NCBI GenBank assembly: GCA_902806565.1
Contig: CADCXA010000016.1
Location: 806,001-870,000 of the forward strand
Source of the DNA: Hypoxylon rubiginosum
Taxonomy: Eukaryota; Ascomycota; Sordariomycetes; Xylariales; Hypoxylaceae
DNA: 64,000 bases
Reading direction: 5' to 3'
Positions 49,840 through 60,151 of the stretch are shown piece after piece (the stretch's first letter is position 1; each line of letters opens with the position of its first letter). Made by a program: the position numbers and the translations under genes. The notes under the pieces are model-generated. The model searched no databases. It was given only the letters and a program-made list of their open reading frames with translations, and had not been told where the DNA came from.

Positions 49840-50228
49840 CTGCGGAAGAATTGTTGAGTTAGTTGAGGGATTGGAAGTTGAAGGTGGTCTGGGGGAGATA
49901 GGATGCGGTTCTTGAGTAATTAATGGAATACCCCAGTAGGTAAGAAATTCGCTCAATGGGGGAGATTGGTAAGTGACCTTAGTCTCGAGAATAGAATATA
50001 TGCCTCAATGGTGAACCTTAGATGGAAGAGAATTGTACATGTGTAGGGGGTCCAGAGTAAGGATTGGAGGGGGGAGAGAGACAAATATGGTGGGAGGTGG
50101 GATGGCGGGGTAGCTTCTTGAGATGTTCATCAAATAGAAGAAGAGCTGACTTGCATTGGAAAGCAGCGAGGTAGGAGTATCGAGTGTTTAGGTATGACTG
50201 ATAAAGAGAATGAAGCTCGTATACTTAC
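49840..50228 (-). other. Predicted intron in the enolase 5' leader
   Basis: Upstream of the enolase ATG, the minus strand shows a GTAAGTAT donor at 50228-50221 and an acceptor CGCAG at 49841-49840. The acceptor is preceded by CTAAC and a pyrimidine tract, which is the classic fungal pattern. The leader exon would then run 49839-49812. This is inferred only from splice signals and is not tested by expression data. Confidence 0.5.
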
Positions 50229-51391
50229 TAGATTCTAGGGATATTGTTGAGAGATAGGCGATGAGGTTGAAGAAGGAAAGAGAAAAGAAAAATTAATAAA
50301 GTCCGGGTCAGATCAGGTGAAATTATTACATGAGTTACCTAAACCTTTTCGTTTGATACTAGTGGGCTGCAGACACTTTGCCTTGCACCTCTCACCTCGC
50401 ACCTTGCACCTTGCACCTTGCACGCGGCGTGTGTGGGCGTGTGTGGGCGTGTGTGGGCTGTGGGCTGGCGACCGGACAACGTGAGTAAACGAGTGAGCAA
50501 ACGGGGAGTGGCACGACCTGCAAGACCTGCGAAACCTGCACGACTACAATTGGGCTGCCTGGTTGGCCCGGCTGACGGGGTCCGGCGACGGACCTTTTTC
50601 TTCTTTTACGCCTTCAAGCCTCAGCCATTGATCATTGATCAATTGACTTGCCCAGGTGTTAATGGATGACAATCGGAGGGGTGAGGGGTCGAAGGGGGTA
50701 CATAAGGTACCTTGTCTCGACCTTGTTCTGACCTGTCTTACGCGCCTCTTACACGCCAAGCTGCTTGGCTACAGATGTACCTCAAAGTTACTCCGTAGCT
50801 TGCCCTACCTAACGTATAAGAGAGGGTATCCATACCTAAATACTTAAAATAATAGCCCTGTCTCGCCCTACTAACACCATCACCGGCCCGACATACGTCA
50901 ATGGGCAGTTGCAATAAGAGACTGGGCATTCTACTAGACCTTCTTTGCTCAATTCGCTTGTTGGGATGAAACTATACCAAGGTAGGCGTAAGCTACTATT
51001 ATAATCCCGCATAGGCCCAACCTGACATCTATGGCTTAGACTATTATACTGGTTGACTGCTTACGGTCTTGTAAATACCTCTATACCTCTATTACCTACG
51101 CCCATACATACATATGGTAGGTAGCCGTTATAAGCTCATAATGGGAAAGACCTCAAAAAGATCCTGTATACATAGATGTATATAATAAACCTAAATACAG
51201 AATGGTAGCTCTCAGAAAGAGGCTGCATTTTTCTTTTTTTCTCCCTCCTCTCCTGGACACCAACTGATTGCTTCTCTATTCTTGTCTAAGGGTATCTCTC
51301 TTCCCCGACTCCCTTTTTGACTGTAAGCCCCCTGTACGAACTCCTTTTTAACACCCACAACAGAAGCCTCGTAAACTTATCTCTCGGAAAT
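50229..51391. other. Intergenic with tandem repeats, enolase promoter side
   Basis: About 1.2 kb between enolase and the aminopeptidase 3' end. It holds two adjacent tandem arrays (50380-50456, see repeat entry) and no coding frame. Confidence 0.5.
50380..50456. repeat. Two adjacent minisatellites
   Basis: A 7-bp unit based on CCTTGCA is repeated imperfectly at 50380-50422. It is followed by a 10-bp unit, GCGTGTGTGG, repeated three times exactly at 50427-50456. Both lie upstream of enolase. Confidence 0.85.
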
Positions 51392-54231
51392 CTAAGAGCT
51401 ATATCCGTTCTCTTTTACCCACGTGGCAACATCGTCACGGTCACGTCCCAGCCAGGCAATCTTGCTGCGAATGGCATCCTTGCTTTGCGCCAGGGGCTGA
51501 GCGAACGCCTTTGTGTCGATGTCCTTGAAGAATGCCTCCACCCTATCCAGCTGTTCCTGCTTCGCAAAGCTGGATGTGCAGATAGTAACCATCGAGCCTA
51601 GGATAGGCGGGTTCCCGCTTAGGCGCTTATAAACTTCAGGCCATTTCTCCGTCAGCCAAGTGAACAGAGCTTCGATACCTTCGGCGTGGCTTCGAAGTCC
51701 GCTTGTGGGAAGGTATATATCTTGGCTCTTTACCTCGTTCCCGAGGACGAAGTCTAGCGTCTGTTGGATTAGGGCTGGATCTTTGGCTCGGCCGATGCAC
51801 CGCAGAGCAGTGTTGCGTTCATCGCTGTTGGTGGAATTCCGGAAGAAGTTGAGAATAGCATCATACTGGACACTATATTAGTAACAGTCGCGTTGAATAT
51901 CCGGTCTGTACAACTTACCTCTTCCTTTCCACCATACTTCAGGGCCATGCTAAAGACGCTACCTCGGATATTTGGGTGGATAGCAGACCTATCACCAGCC
52001 ATATACTTGTTAAACATTTCCTTGGCATCGGCAATGATCTTCTGGTCGCCGGCCATACCAGCTGCGCCAAACAACATAGCCTTGAACTGCTGCTCGACGT
52101 GGCCATCCTTGTTCGAGAAAGTCCATCCCAACTTATGGGCTCTCTCGCTGATCAACTCCTTGACGAACGCCTCGAGGCCGTTTTTGACGGCTGCGTCTTC
52201 AAATACCCACGATGATTGGACCGTGGCAACCCTGGCGATGATCTCACTCCATACCACAAATGACGCCTCTGTGTCGAACCCTTTTAGGAGGTTCAAAACG
52301 CCAGATGTCTTCTGATAACCCGATACGGCAAGAGCACCGGCGTCGGCGATCATACCGGCACGATCCTCAACTGTTAGTAGGCCATCCTTGGCCGATTGTC
52401 CCAGCTTCGTGAGACGTTCCGGAGTGTAGCATGTTCTGTAGATGCTCGTATGGTTTGCATTCAACTTGTAAAAGTCCAAGTCCTGGACCTTGAACACATC
52501 CTCCCTCTTCGCCAGTGTTAGGGATTCATCTACACCGTCTTTTGATCGAAGACCTAAGAAGACTGGGTATAAGACCTGGTCCTCCTCGGGTTTCGTATCT
52601 CCGGTTCTCAGGAATCGGTTCTGCTTGACGTGAATTGAACTGTCCTTCTCGTTTTCGGTCACTTGGACCACAGGGAAGCCAACATTCTTGGTCCAGATAG
52701 ACATAATCTCTCTGACCGGCTTGCCACTAGCCTCTTCAAGGGCCGCCCATAGGTCTTCCGTTTGAGTATTACCGTAGGCATGCTTCTTGATGTACCTTCG
52801 GACACCTTCCAAGAAGGTCTCTTCGCCAAGGTACGTGGAGATCATGCGGAGGACGCATGAACCCTTGGAGTAAGAGATGGCATCGAAGATTTGATCAACC
52901 TCACTAGCGCGCTTGACTGGTACCTCGATAGGATGGCTGCTCCTCAGCGAGTCTAGTCCAAGAGCACTCTGGAGATTGTCAGTAACGTAGCTTTCCCAGA
53001 CCTTCCACTCTGGGTAAAAGTGATTGCAGCCTAAGTGGATTAGATTATCAGCCGGTCATTCTTCTCAAAAAGCCAGAATCGATTAGGAAACTGAAACTTA
53101 CTTAACCAACTCATCAGAGTCGCAAAGCCTTCGTTTAACCATAGACCTTCCCACCAGTCCATAGTCACCAAGTTGCCAAACCATTGATGCGCTAGCTCGT
53201 GTTGCACGACTTCGGCTACGCGCTCCTTCATAGCTGCGCCGCTGGCCTTCTCATCTAGCATCAGGTCAACAACACGGTAAGTGATGAGACCCCAGTTCTC
53301 CATAGCTCCCGCTGCAAAATCGGGAATGGCGACCATATCCATCTTCGGTAACGGAAACTCGGCCCCGAAGATCTTCTCGTAGTACTCTAGGGTTCGAGCA
53401 GCGAGTTCAAGCGAGAAGCGGCCATGTTCGATATCCGAACTCGAAGGAGCGTACACCCGAATTGGTACTCGGAATTTCTTGGTCTCGATATAGTTCAACT
53501 CGCCAATAATAAAAGCGACAAGGTACGTCGACATGAGGGGAGTGGCGTTGAACTTGACAGCTTTCTTGGTAGATCCACTCATTTCTGAGTGCACCTCGGA
53601 CTCGGACGCAACATCCATGTTGCTCAGACATGTCAGATGCTTGTCTGCGATAAGCGTGATAGTGAACTTGGCCTTGTGCATAGGTTCGTCGAAACAGGGG
53701 AAGGCACGGCGGCAGTCGTTGGCTTCCATCTGTGTCGTAGCTAGAATGCCCTCGGAGCCGTCGGGTTTCTTGTATGTAGAACGATAGAAGCCAGCCATCT
53801 GGTCGTTGAGCTGCCCAGTATACTTGATCTCCAGCTGGGTCGTGCCCTTCGGGATGGCATCCTTGAGCTCGATCTTGGTGACCTGCTTGGATTCATCGTA
53901 GGTAATTGCGGAGGACGAGCTGGCAGGATGGTTAGAAATGCAGCACTGGACCGCTATATTGGGGGCTAACTAACCTGACGACGCTCCCTCCAGATTTGAT
54001 CTGGGCGCTGTGGATATCGACCTCGACGGTGTGGAGGGAGATGGACTTAGACTCCTCCTGCACGTCGAAGTCAATGAGGACTGTCCCCTCGAAGGTAAAC
54101 TTGTCGAAGTTGGGCTCTAGAGTCACATCGTAATGTGTCGGGATGACGTTGGTTGGGAGGAGCTCACGGCCCTGGGTAGGGTCGGGCGAGGCTCCTCCCG
54201 TGTGGTCGAGATCTCCAGCAAGCCTGCACAT
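51392..54231 (-). CDS. APE2: M1 family metallo-aminopeptidase (Ape2/Aap1-like)
   Basis: An 886-aa zinc aminopeptidase with exons 54231-53975, 53919-53102, 53030-51919 and 51865-51392. It removes N-terminal residues from peptides, in cytosol and possibly mitochondria. The N-terminal domain starts MCRLAGDLDHTGG, then LLPTNVIPTHYDVTLEPN. The substrate-binding GAMENWGLIT lies at ~290, the zinc site HELAHQWFGNLVT at ~326, and the downstream NEGFATLMSW supplies the third ligand. Exon 3 begins CNHFYPEWKVWE. The C-terminal ERAP1-like helical domain is complete, ending KENGYSS. Introns are 53-71 bp, all GT-AG with matching phases. The ATG at 54231 fits the common fungal start, but the frame is open further upstream and a second start is likely (separate entry). 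Confidence 0.95.
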
Positions 54232-54670
54232 GTTGTGTCTCCGGTATGAACAGTGTCGAACGGGAGGTGTTGATGTAGGGGTGACTCTAGTCTTCTCAAA
54301 AGGAGAGGATCGTGGAAGGGAGCTGAGTGAGGAGTGGTTCGTAAGACGTAGGTCAGGTCTAACCTCTACATTAGTCTAAGCGTCAGAATTAGGTTGGAAG
54401 GGGGTTAAGCTGTCGAAGGGGTGGGAAGGGCGGTCAATTGGGTTAGGAATACCGGTAAGAAGGTGGAGAGCTTAAGGCAGGACTGCGCCAGAAGTGATTC
54501 TGTCTCCACTGGGATGTGGTTGGGGCTGTAGTTATAGCCGGAGACGGAGCTGGAGCGGGAAGTTGAACTGGAACTGAAAGGAGAGTACGAGGTCTGAATC
54601 GAAGTCGCGGTGGTGTTGATGTGAAGACTCGAGGAACGAACTCGACACGGCAAGCTGCGCGGGAAGACAT
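54232..54670 (-). CDS. APE2: Candidate 5' exon of the aminopeptidase giving an N-terminal targeting extension
   Basis: Upstream of the aminopeptidase ATG, the same frame is open back to about 54378 with no stop. A GTTAG acceptor ends at 54359, and an upstream donor CG|GTATTC follows exon 54670-54453. Splicing (intron 54452-54359, 94 bp) joins the two in frame and adds 115 residues. The new N-terminus starts MSSRAACRVEFVPRVFTSTP and then RLRFRPRTL. It is rich in Arg, Ser and Thr and poor in acidic residues, like a mitochondrial presequence. Alternative initiation at 54231 would give a cytosolic form. This is inferred from splice signals and composition only. Confidence 0.45.
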
Positions 54671-55048
54671 GTAAAGTAGAGACAGGGAGGGCTAGGGAGT
54701 GATATAATACAATTGTCATATAATACAAGTACAGATATGTAACTTTTAGTCGACTCGGAACTTTACACATGCGCGATGCGGTATTACAATGGAGGGGTGG
54801 AGGGGTAATCCAAGTCACGTATCCAGGTCAGGCCTTCTATCCAGTACATATGTATGTATAGGACTCAGTATACGGGTATGTATGTACAATATGCGTAACA
54901 GGGGTAGCGAGTTGGCGAGTAATGTTCTCTATCCGCACATTGTCATATACCCTTAGTCCTGGTCCTGGTTGTCTACAATACCTGGCCCTCAAGGTAGGAG
55001 TACATGGAATGGATGTTTCGATGCAGGAAAAGGAAAAGAAGAAAATAG

Positions 55049-55079
<31 letters not shown>

Positions 55080-56197
55080 CCGAAAAAAATGACGCCACGG
55101 ACGGCAGGCGGTGTCAAACGGTTTGAATATAGGGCAAAAGGAGTCAAGTGCCGTACCGACAAGAAGCAAATACCTACATGTACCCACTGTGGTAATAGAC
55201 AAGCAGACAAGACGTAAGTCTCATCAGCAACGTGTATATACATACCCAGGTACGTGTATATACGTGTGTATACGTGTGTATACGTGTTGTTATAGCGCCT
55301 CGGCCGGGCGTTTCCTCCCGATACTACAACTTTTTAAGAAATAAGAAACAAATCTTATGCAGGGTCGCATCTCAGCTGCGGGTTCTAGAACGTAGATCCC
55401 GACATAGGCGAGTCGATGCACTCGAAACCGCCCGCTCGGTGCTACGTCCTGATAGTCGGATCAAATTCGCAATTTCAAAACTGGCGACTGCAGATGTCGT
55501 GTGACTTGAGACTGTGGACATACAAGGTAACAGTAGAAGGTCTAGTCGCTATCAGAGATATCAGAAAAGAGATATCAGAGATGTCAAAGATCGAGAACGT
55601 GAAAGGGGTTCGAAAAATAAGGATACAATCCTGTCTAGCAGTACATAATATATTAGGAACGCACCCCTTTTCTATTTCCTTCCTTGGCCTTTTCCTTTCT
55701 CCGTCTTTCGAAGCTAGAGAACGTAATCGACCCTCCGGTTGCTGATATCGCATGTCTACCTACCTGCCTGGTAGTAATTACGGCTACTAGCACTGCAGCA
55801 GTATACCATTGCAGGTAGCCAAGACGCGGGGGACCACTTATCCGCATTTACCTGTTACATCTCAAACGTTCCAGAGCTTCATTTATAGGACCTAGTTCCT
55901 ATCATCATGATAGGTTACCTCGAACAAGGCCGACCTTTGGGCCCGTAGCGAGATCCTTCCGATTCTGTCCTGAACAGACTATTTAGGGAGAAACTCGACG
56001 AACAACGTAGCTAGTATATATCTTTTAATAGGTGACCTCTAAATAGCAGTCAGCAGGGAACTAGGCGTATACACGTGAAGTATCGGATAGTCAAGTCACT
56101 CTTCAAGGCTGGTCGAAATCATTGGTATTGTGTTAACAACCGTTTCGCCATACAGGCTTTCCCAACAAGTTCTATAGGTATTAATTAAACTAGAACT
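54671..56197. other. Intergenic with homopolymer and dinucleotide-like repeats
   Basis: About 1.5 kb between two minus-strand genes. It contains a 25-bp A run at 55049-55073 inside a purine-rich stretch, and a region of GTGTATAC-type repeats near 55240-55290. No coding frame is recognised. Confidence 0.5.
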
Positions 56198-58483
56198 TCA
56201 GTCCCAACTGCTGCCCTTTCCACCAAAGCCCTTCTCCTCAAGTTTCTTGGGTCCTTTCGTTGGTTTCTGCTGTGCCGCCTCGTGCCGCCGCAGCTCCTCC
56301 GGCACCCTAGAGATGGCACTCTTCGAGAGCATCTGCCGGAGGTCGTACATGACGTCCGAGTCCTCGTTGCCCAGGAAGGTGATGGCGATACCGCTCTTGC
56401 CGGCACGACCCGTACGACCGATACGATGGGTATAGCTTTCGATAGACATGGCCATGTTGAAGTTGACGACGAGAGACACGTCGGGAACATCGATACCACG
56501 ACCAGCAAGATCCGTAGCGACCAACACGTCTGTCGTGCCGCCGCGCACCGAGGCAAGAGCCTGTTCTCGCTGTTCCTGGGTCTTGCTTCCGTGAAGTGTA
56601 ACGGCCGAGAAGCCCATGTGCTTGATTTCTCGAGCCACGGCATCGCAGTTGCGTTTGATGTTGACGAAAACGATAATAGGAGGCGCAAACTCGTTGGAAA
56701 GGAGGATCTCTTGCAAGCGCTTCTTGCGGCGGTCTTCTCCGGGAACAAACTCGACTCGTTGCTCAACCGTGTCCACAGCCTCTCCAGCATTACCAATAGT
56801 TACGGTAGCAGGGCGCCGAAGGTATTTCTTGGCGATCTTCTCGACAGCCGAGGGCATAGTGGCTGTGTACATCATAGTTTGTCGATACCGGTCCTTGCCA
56901 TCGAGATGCCGACTCATAAGCTGCGGGTTTTCAGCTGCGTCGGTATCTGGCTTTTCGTTTGTGACAGGGAGCGCATCTAAGATCTTGTTGACGGGTTCTT
57001 CGAAGCCCATATCGATCATACGATCTGCTTCATCCATAATAATATAGCAGCACTGGGACAGGACCAGCAGACGTCGTTCGATGCAGTCAACTAGACGACC
57101 GGGTGTAGCAACAATGATCTCGGCGCCGTTTCTCAGGGCATATGCTTGTTCCTCGAGGGAATGTCCACCGACAAGACTGACAACAGTAAAGCCAAGAGGG
57201 CCCGCAAACTTCTTAGCTTCCGACTCGATCTGCTGAACCAACTCTCGGGTTGGGGCTATGATGAGTGAGTACGGGCCATCATTCTTGGTAAGCTCGGTCA
57301 GCGGAGGCAACTCCGATATGTAAACCAGTAGAGGTAGTAAGAAAGCGGCCGTCTTTCCTGAACCTGTAACAGCAACACCAATCAAGTCCCTGGCTTGCAA
57401 GGCAATAGGTATGGCAGCGCGTTGAACAGGAGTTGGCTCATCATAGCCAACTTTGTACACGATGTCCAGCAGTCTTCGAGGCAACCCGGATTCTTGCCAA
57501 CTTCGCATAGGATTTGGAATAAGCCCGCCCTTTGTAGCAATACCGAAGTCTTCCTTGAAGATACGCCAGTCTCGTTCGCGCATATCCTCTAGCTTCTTCT
57601 CTGACCAGTGCTTCCCCAGTCCGTTGCGGTTGGCCCTCTCTTTGGCCTTTTGCATCATGTCCAACAGTTCTTGCGCTCGCTGTGCTCCGTTTTCGGGGTC
57701 GCGTTCGACAAGGGACATGGCATACTTCTTAGCATTCTCTTCTGTCATGTCATCGCTAAACCCGGCCAGCCTTCCTCTACCAAAGAAGGTGGGCTCGGCC
57801 CTTTCTGCGTATATGGGGTTATGGTCTTGGCTTGTGTCCTCCTCCGCGTCCCATTCGAAGTTGAATTTCTTCTCTGTCGTTCTCCTTCGTTTTTTCTTGG
57901 CCGAGAAGGTTGACTGATTCATTTCCGGTCCCATGTATCGCGCTCTTATCAAAGCTGCTTCTGTCTCTTCTGGCGCCGCTCTTTTTTCTCCCGCTGCCTT
58001 CTTGCCTCCTTTCCCTCGCACCTCTCTATTCACCTCTCTATTATCATGTTCGTTTGCGTTTGCGTTTCCGTTTCCATTTCCGTTTCCATCGCGCCTGTCA
58101 TGACCAGTTTGGCGCATAGCTCTGGGTCCCGTAGGAGCAGTTGGTGGGTTATTCCTCTCGCGGCGGCTGGCATGGCGTCTATCAGGCTCTGGTGCGATCG
58201 CAGGCCGGCTGTTTGGTCTACTTCGTGCCTCTTCTTCGGCTTTCCGTCTTCGCTTCTCTTCCTCCTCCTTTTCTTTCTCTGCCGCTAGACGTTCGCGCTC
58301 GGCTTTGGGAATAAACCTCGGTTTGGCGGCAGCCTCGTTCGCCTCTTTCTTCTTGCGCAAGATCTCTTCGATGTCCAAAGGTTCTTTCCGCTTTGATGCT
58401 TCGCCGTTTGTGCCATTTGTTCCGTTTACTCCGTTGGACCCGTTGGCGTGCGCCACTGACCCGGCTCGCGGTTGCATCCCCAT
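56198..58483 (-). CDS. PRP28: DEAD-box pre-mRNA splicing helicase Prp28
   Basis: A 761-aa single-exon ATPase that displaces U1 snRNP from the 5' splice site during spliceosome activation. The N-terminus is a long, charged, low-complexity tract (NGSNGVNGTNGTNG, Arg/Glu-rich, GNGNGNGN run). The helicase core shows the Q motif (SWQESG then PTPVQRAAIP), motif I AVTGSGKT near residue 380, PTRELVQQ, TPGRLVD, motif II MDEADRM near 483, motif III TATMP, FVNIKRNCD, TDLAGRGID and HRIGRTGRAGK near 688. PTRELVQQ and the TAT in place of SAT in motif III are usual for this helicase. All core motifs are intact. It is divergent from the mL59 gene. Confidence 0.95.
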   Translation of the reverse strand: MGMQPRAGSVAHANGSNGVNGTNGTNGEASKRKEPLDIEEILRKKKEANEAAAKPRFIPKAERERLAAEKEKEEEEKRRRKAEEEARSRPNSRPAIAPEPDRRHASRRERNNPPTAPTGPRAMRQTGHDRRDGNGNGNGNANANEHDNREVNREVRGKGGKKAAGEKRAAPEETEAALIRARYMGPEMNQSTFSAKKKRRRTTEKKFNFEWDAEEDTSQDHNPIYAERAEPTFFGRGRLAGFSDDMTEENAKKYAMSLVERDPENGAQRAQELLDMMQKAKERANRNGLGKHWSEKKLEDMRERDWRIFKEDFGIATKGGLIPNPMRSWQESGLPRRLLDIVYKVGYDEPTPVQRAAIPIALQARDLIGVAVTGSGKTAAFLLPLLVYISELPPLTELTKNDGPYSLIIAPTRELVQQIESEAKKFAGPLGFTVVSLVGGHSLEEQAYALRNGAEIIVATPGRLVDCIERRLLVLSQCCYIIMDEADRMIDMGFEEPVNKILDALPVTNEKPDTDAAENPQLMSRHLDGKDRYRQTMMYTATMPSAVEKIAKKYLRRPATVTIGNAGEAVDTVEQRVEFVPGEDRRKKRLQEILLSNEFAPPIIVFVNIKRNCDAVAREIKHMGFSAVTLHGSKTQEQREQALASVRGGTTDVLVATDLAGRGIDVPDVSLVVNFNMAMSIESYTHRIGRTGRAGKSGIAITFLGNEDSDVMYDLRQMLSKSAISRVPEELRRHEAAQQKPTKGPKKLEEKGFGGKGSSWD

Positions 58484-58988
58484 AGTTCAAGATGTTGCCG
58501 TGCGATGGCTCTTCGTGATGTCCGATCTGTAGGAAGAGTATCGTAATTAAGACTCGGAGGAGTGATAGGAGTTTAACTTCGGTCGTAGATACAAATTGTA
58601 GAGGATGAGTTATTCAACCAGATAAAAAGAGAAGTGACCTAGTCTATTGTGACCGAGTAAGAACAATACAGAATCGTGAAATCTGCTTTGTCCGTGTTTG
58701 ATTCTAGGTATTAAAGTTGGAGGCGAACAGTGCTAGAATAAATCGGGGTGTCGACTTAGGTACGAGCTTTTGAAAGTTGATAGACAGTTCCAGCAGCCGC
58801 TAGTAGGTGCCAAGCCAATCGGGGAATTTCTCAAGGTTTATCTCAGAATCCCTGTCACTTTACCCATCCACGGCCAAAATTTGGGAAGCTCTGCATTTTG
58901 CGACTTTACTCACCTTACGAATGAGACGTCTTCTCAACCCTCGAATCGTACAAGTCGCGCTTATAAACGATCCAATTCGCGATTGGGT
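58484..58988. promoter_or_regulatory. Shared divergent promoter, PRP28 and mL59
   Basis: 505 bp between start codons of divergent genes. The frame of mL59 is open upstream to 58770, but the extra residues look like leader. No named motif is seen. Confidence 0.45.
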
Positions 58989-59616
58989 ATGGCGACCAGC
59001 ACCAGCAGATACGTCGAGCTCGCGAAGCAGCTCCATCCACGGCTGCAGCGCTTCTTCGCCAAGTACCCCCCGAACCAGATCCTCCCCGTCTCGACGAGGA
59101 CGAACACGATCAAAGACGGGGCGACGCCGAACCCTTTCCTGCCGCACAAGCACCCGGTAACGGGAAAATGGCACGATCCCGAATTCTCTCTCAGGCGGCA
59201 GGCGGAGCTCGTGAAGTTGGCTAGGGAGCAAGGTGTAGAGGAACTATTACCATTCACAAATAAGGGTACCGAGGAGCGGATACGGCACAGAGTCGAGCAC
59301 GGTTTGCGCGTGCGCGGTACTGGTGTTGGCCAACATGTCAAGGGTCACTTACACGAGAGAATGCTGGCTACCAAGTACGTCTTGACCCTATTCTTCCCAC
59401 CGGCACTTGGCTTGTGGTGAGACGCAGTTTCTCCTTGATCTCGGTGCTAATATATGAGACAGGATGGAGAAGAGAAGAACGGCTATGCTGGGGATGCCGA
59501 GACTTGTCAGAGAGTGGCGGAAGGTAAGTCTTGTTACTCTGTCCCTTTTTGAAGCGCTACGTTACTGACGAACGAGATAGGTTGGGAAGAGCAAGTGGAA
59601 CAAGTATCCACGATGA
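58989..59616 (+). CDS. MRPL25: Mitochondrial large-subunit ribosomal protein mL59 (MRPL25)
   Basis: A 160-aa protein from exons 58989-59374, 59463-59523 and 59581-59616. It is a fungal mitoribosomal large-subunit protein. Conserved stretches are RYVELAKQLHPRLQRFFAKYPP, NPFLPHKHPVTGKWHDPEFS, SLRRQAELVKLA, and after the splices KMEKRRTAMLGMPRLVREWR then VGKSKWNKYPR. The last exon is only 36 nt. Introns are 88 and 57 bp with consensus ends. The start is ATG 58989, chosen because the residues upstream are unlike the family. The product is imported to mitochondria, though a cleavable presequence is not obvious. Confidence 0.88.
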
Positions 59617-60151
59617 ACTACTATATCATGATATTATGGCGATACGTTGCCGGCAAAGCGAATTGTACAAAATTTATGTATCACTCTATACAGAAAGGCA
59701 TCCGAGCCATATTGGGAGTCAAGGAGAAACCCTCACCGCTGCGGCCTAGACTGCTTTCTTTATTTCGAAGTGTACGCCAACAGTCAGTGTCCAAAGGCAG
59801 TCGATTACAAGATGCAAACTATTTGACAATAGTAAGTGAAGCATATTTAGGATATTTCCTTACGTTGATATGTTTTTTCCCCAGGGACAATGGTCCATCT
59901 TCGCAGGATCGGAAAGGTCAAGCTTCACCTCTCATGTTTGCCCGAACTGCTCACGTGACCGCGCGCCCGATTCAAGATTGAACTTTTTAAAAAACCGGTT
60001 TCCTTTCGAAACTCCATCAGCTTAGGCCCAGCCTATAAGAACTCTAAACTTGCAGTTTATATAGGGCCGAGGCCTCATTCGCAAGATCGTTCTAAGTCTT
60101 GAGTCACTTGGCTAGGCCATCTGACCGGCAATCCCAGCAGACAATCAGAAC
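59617..60151. other. Intergenic, mL59 3' side and DPH4 promoter
   Basis: About 0.5 kb between same-strand genes. Short frames only. I see no RNA gene. Confidence 0.55.

Noticed and set aside
56282..56980. 232-codon plus-strand frame over PRP28
   Set aside because: Antisense to conserved helicase motifs with no recognisable domain.
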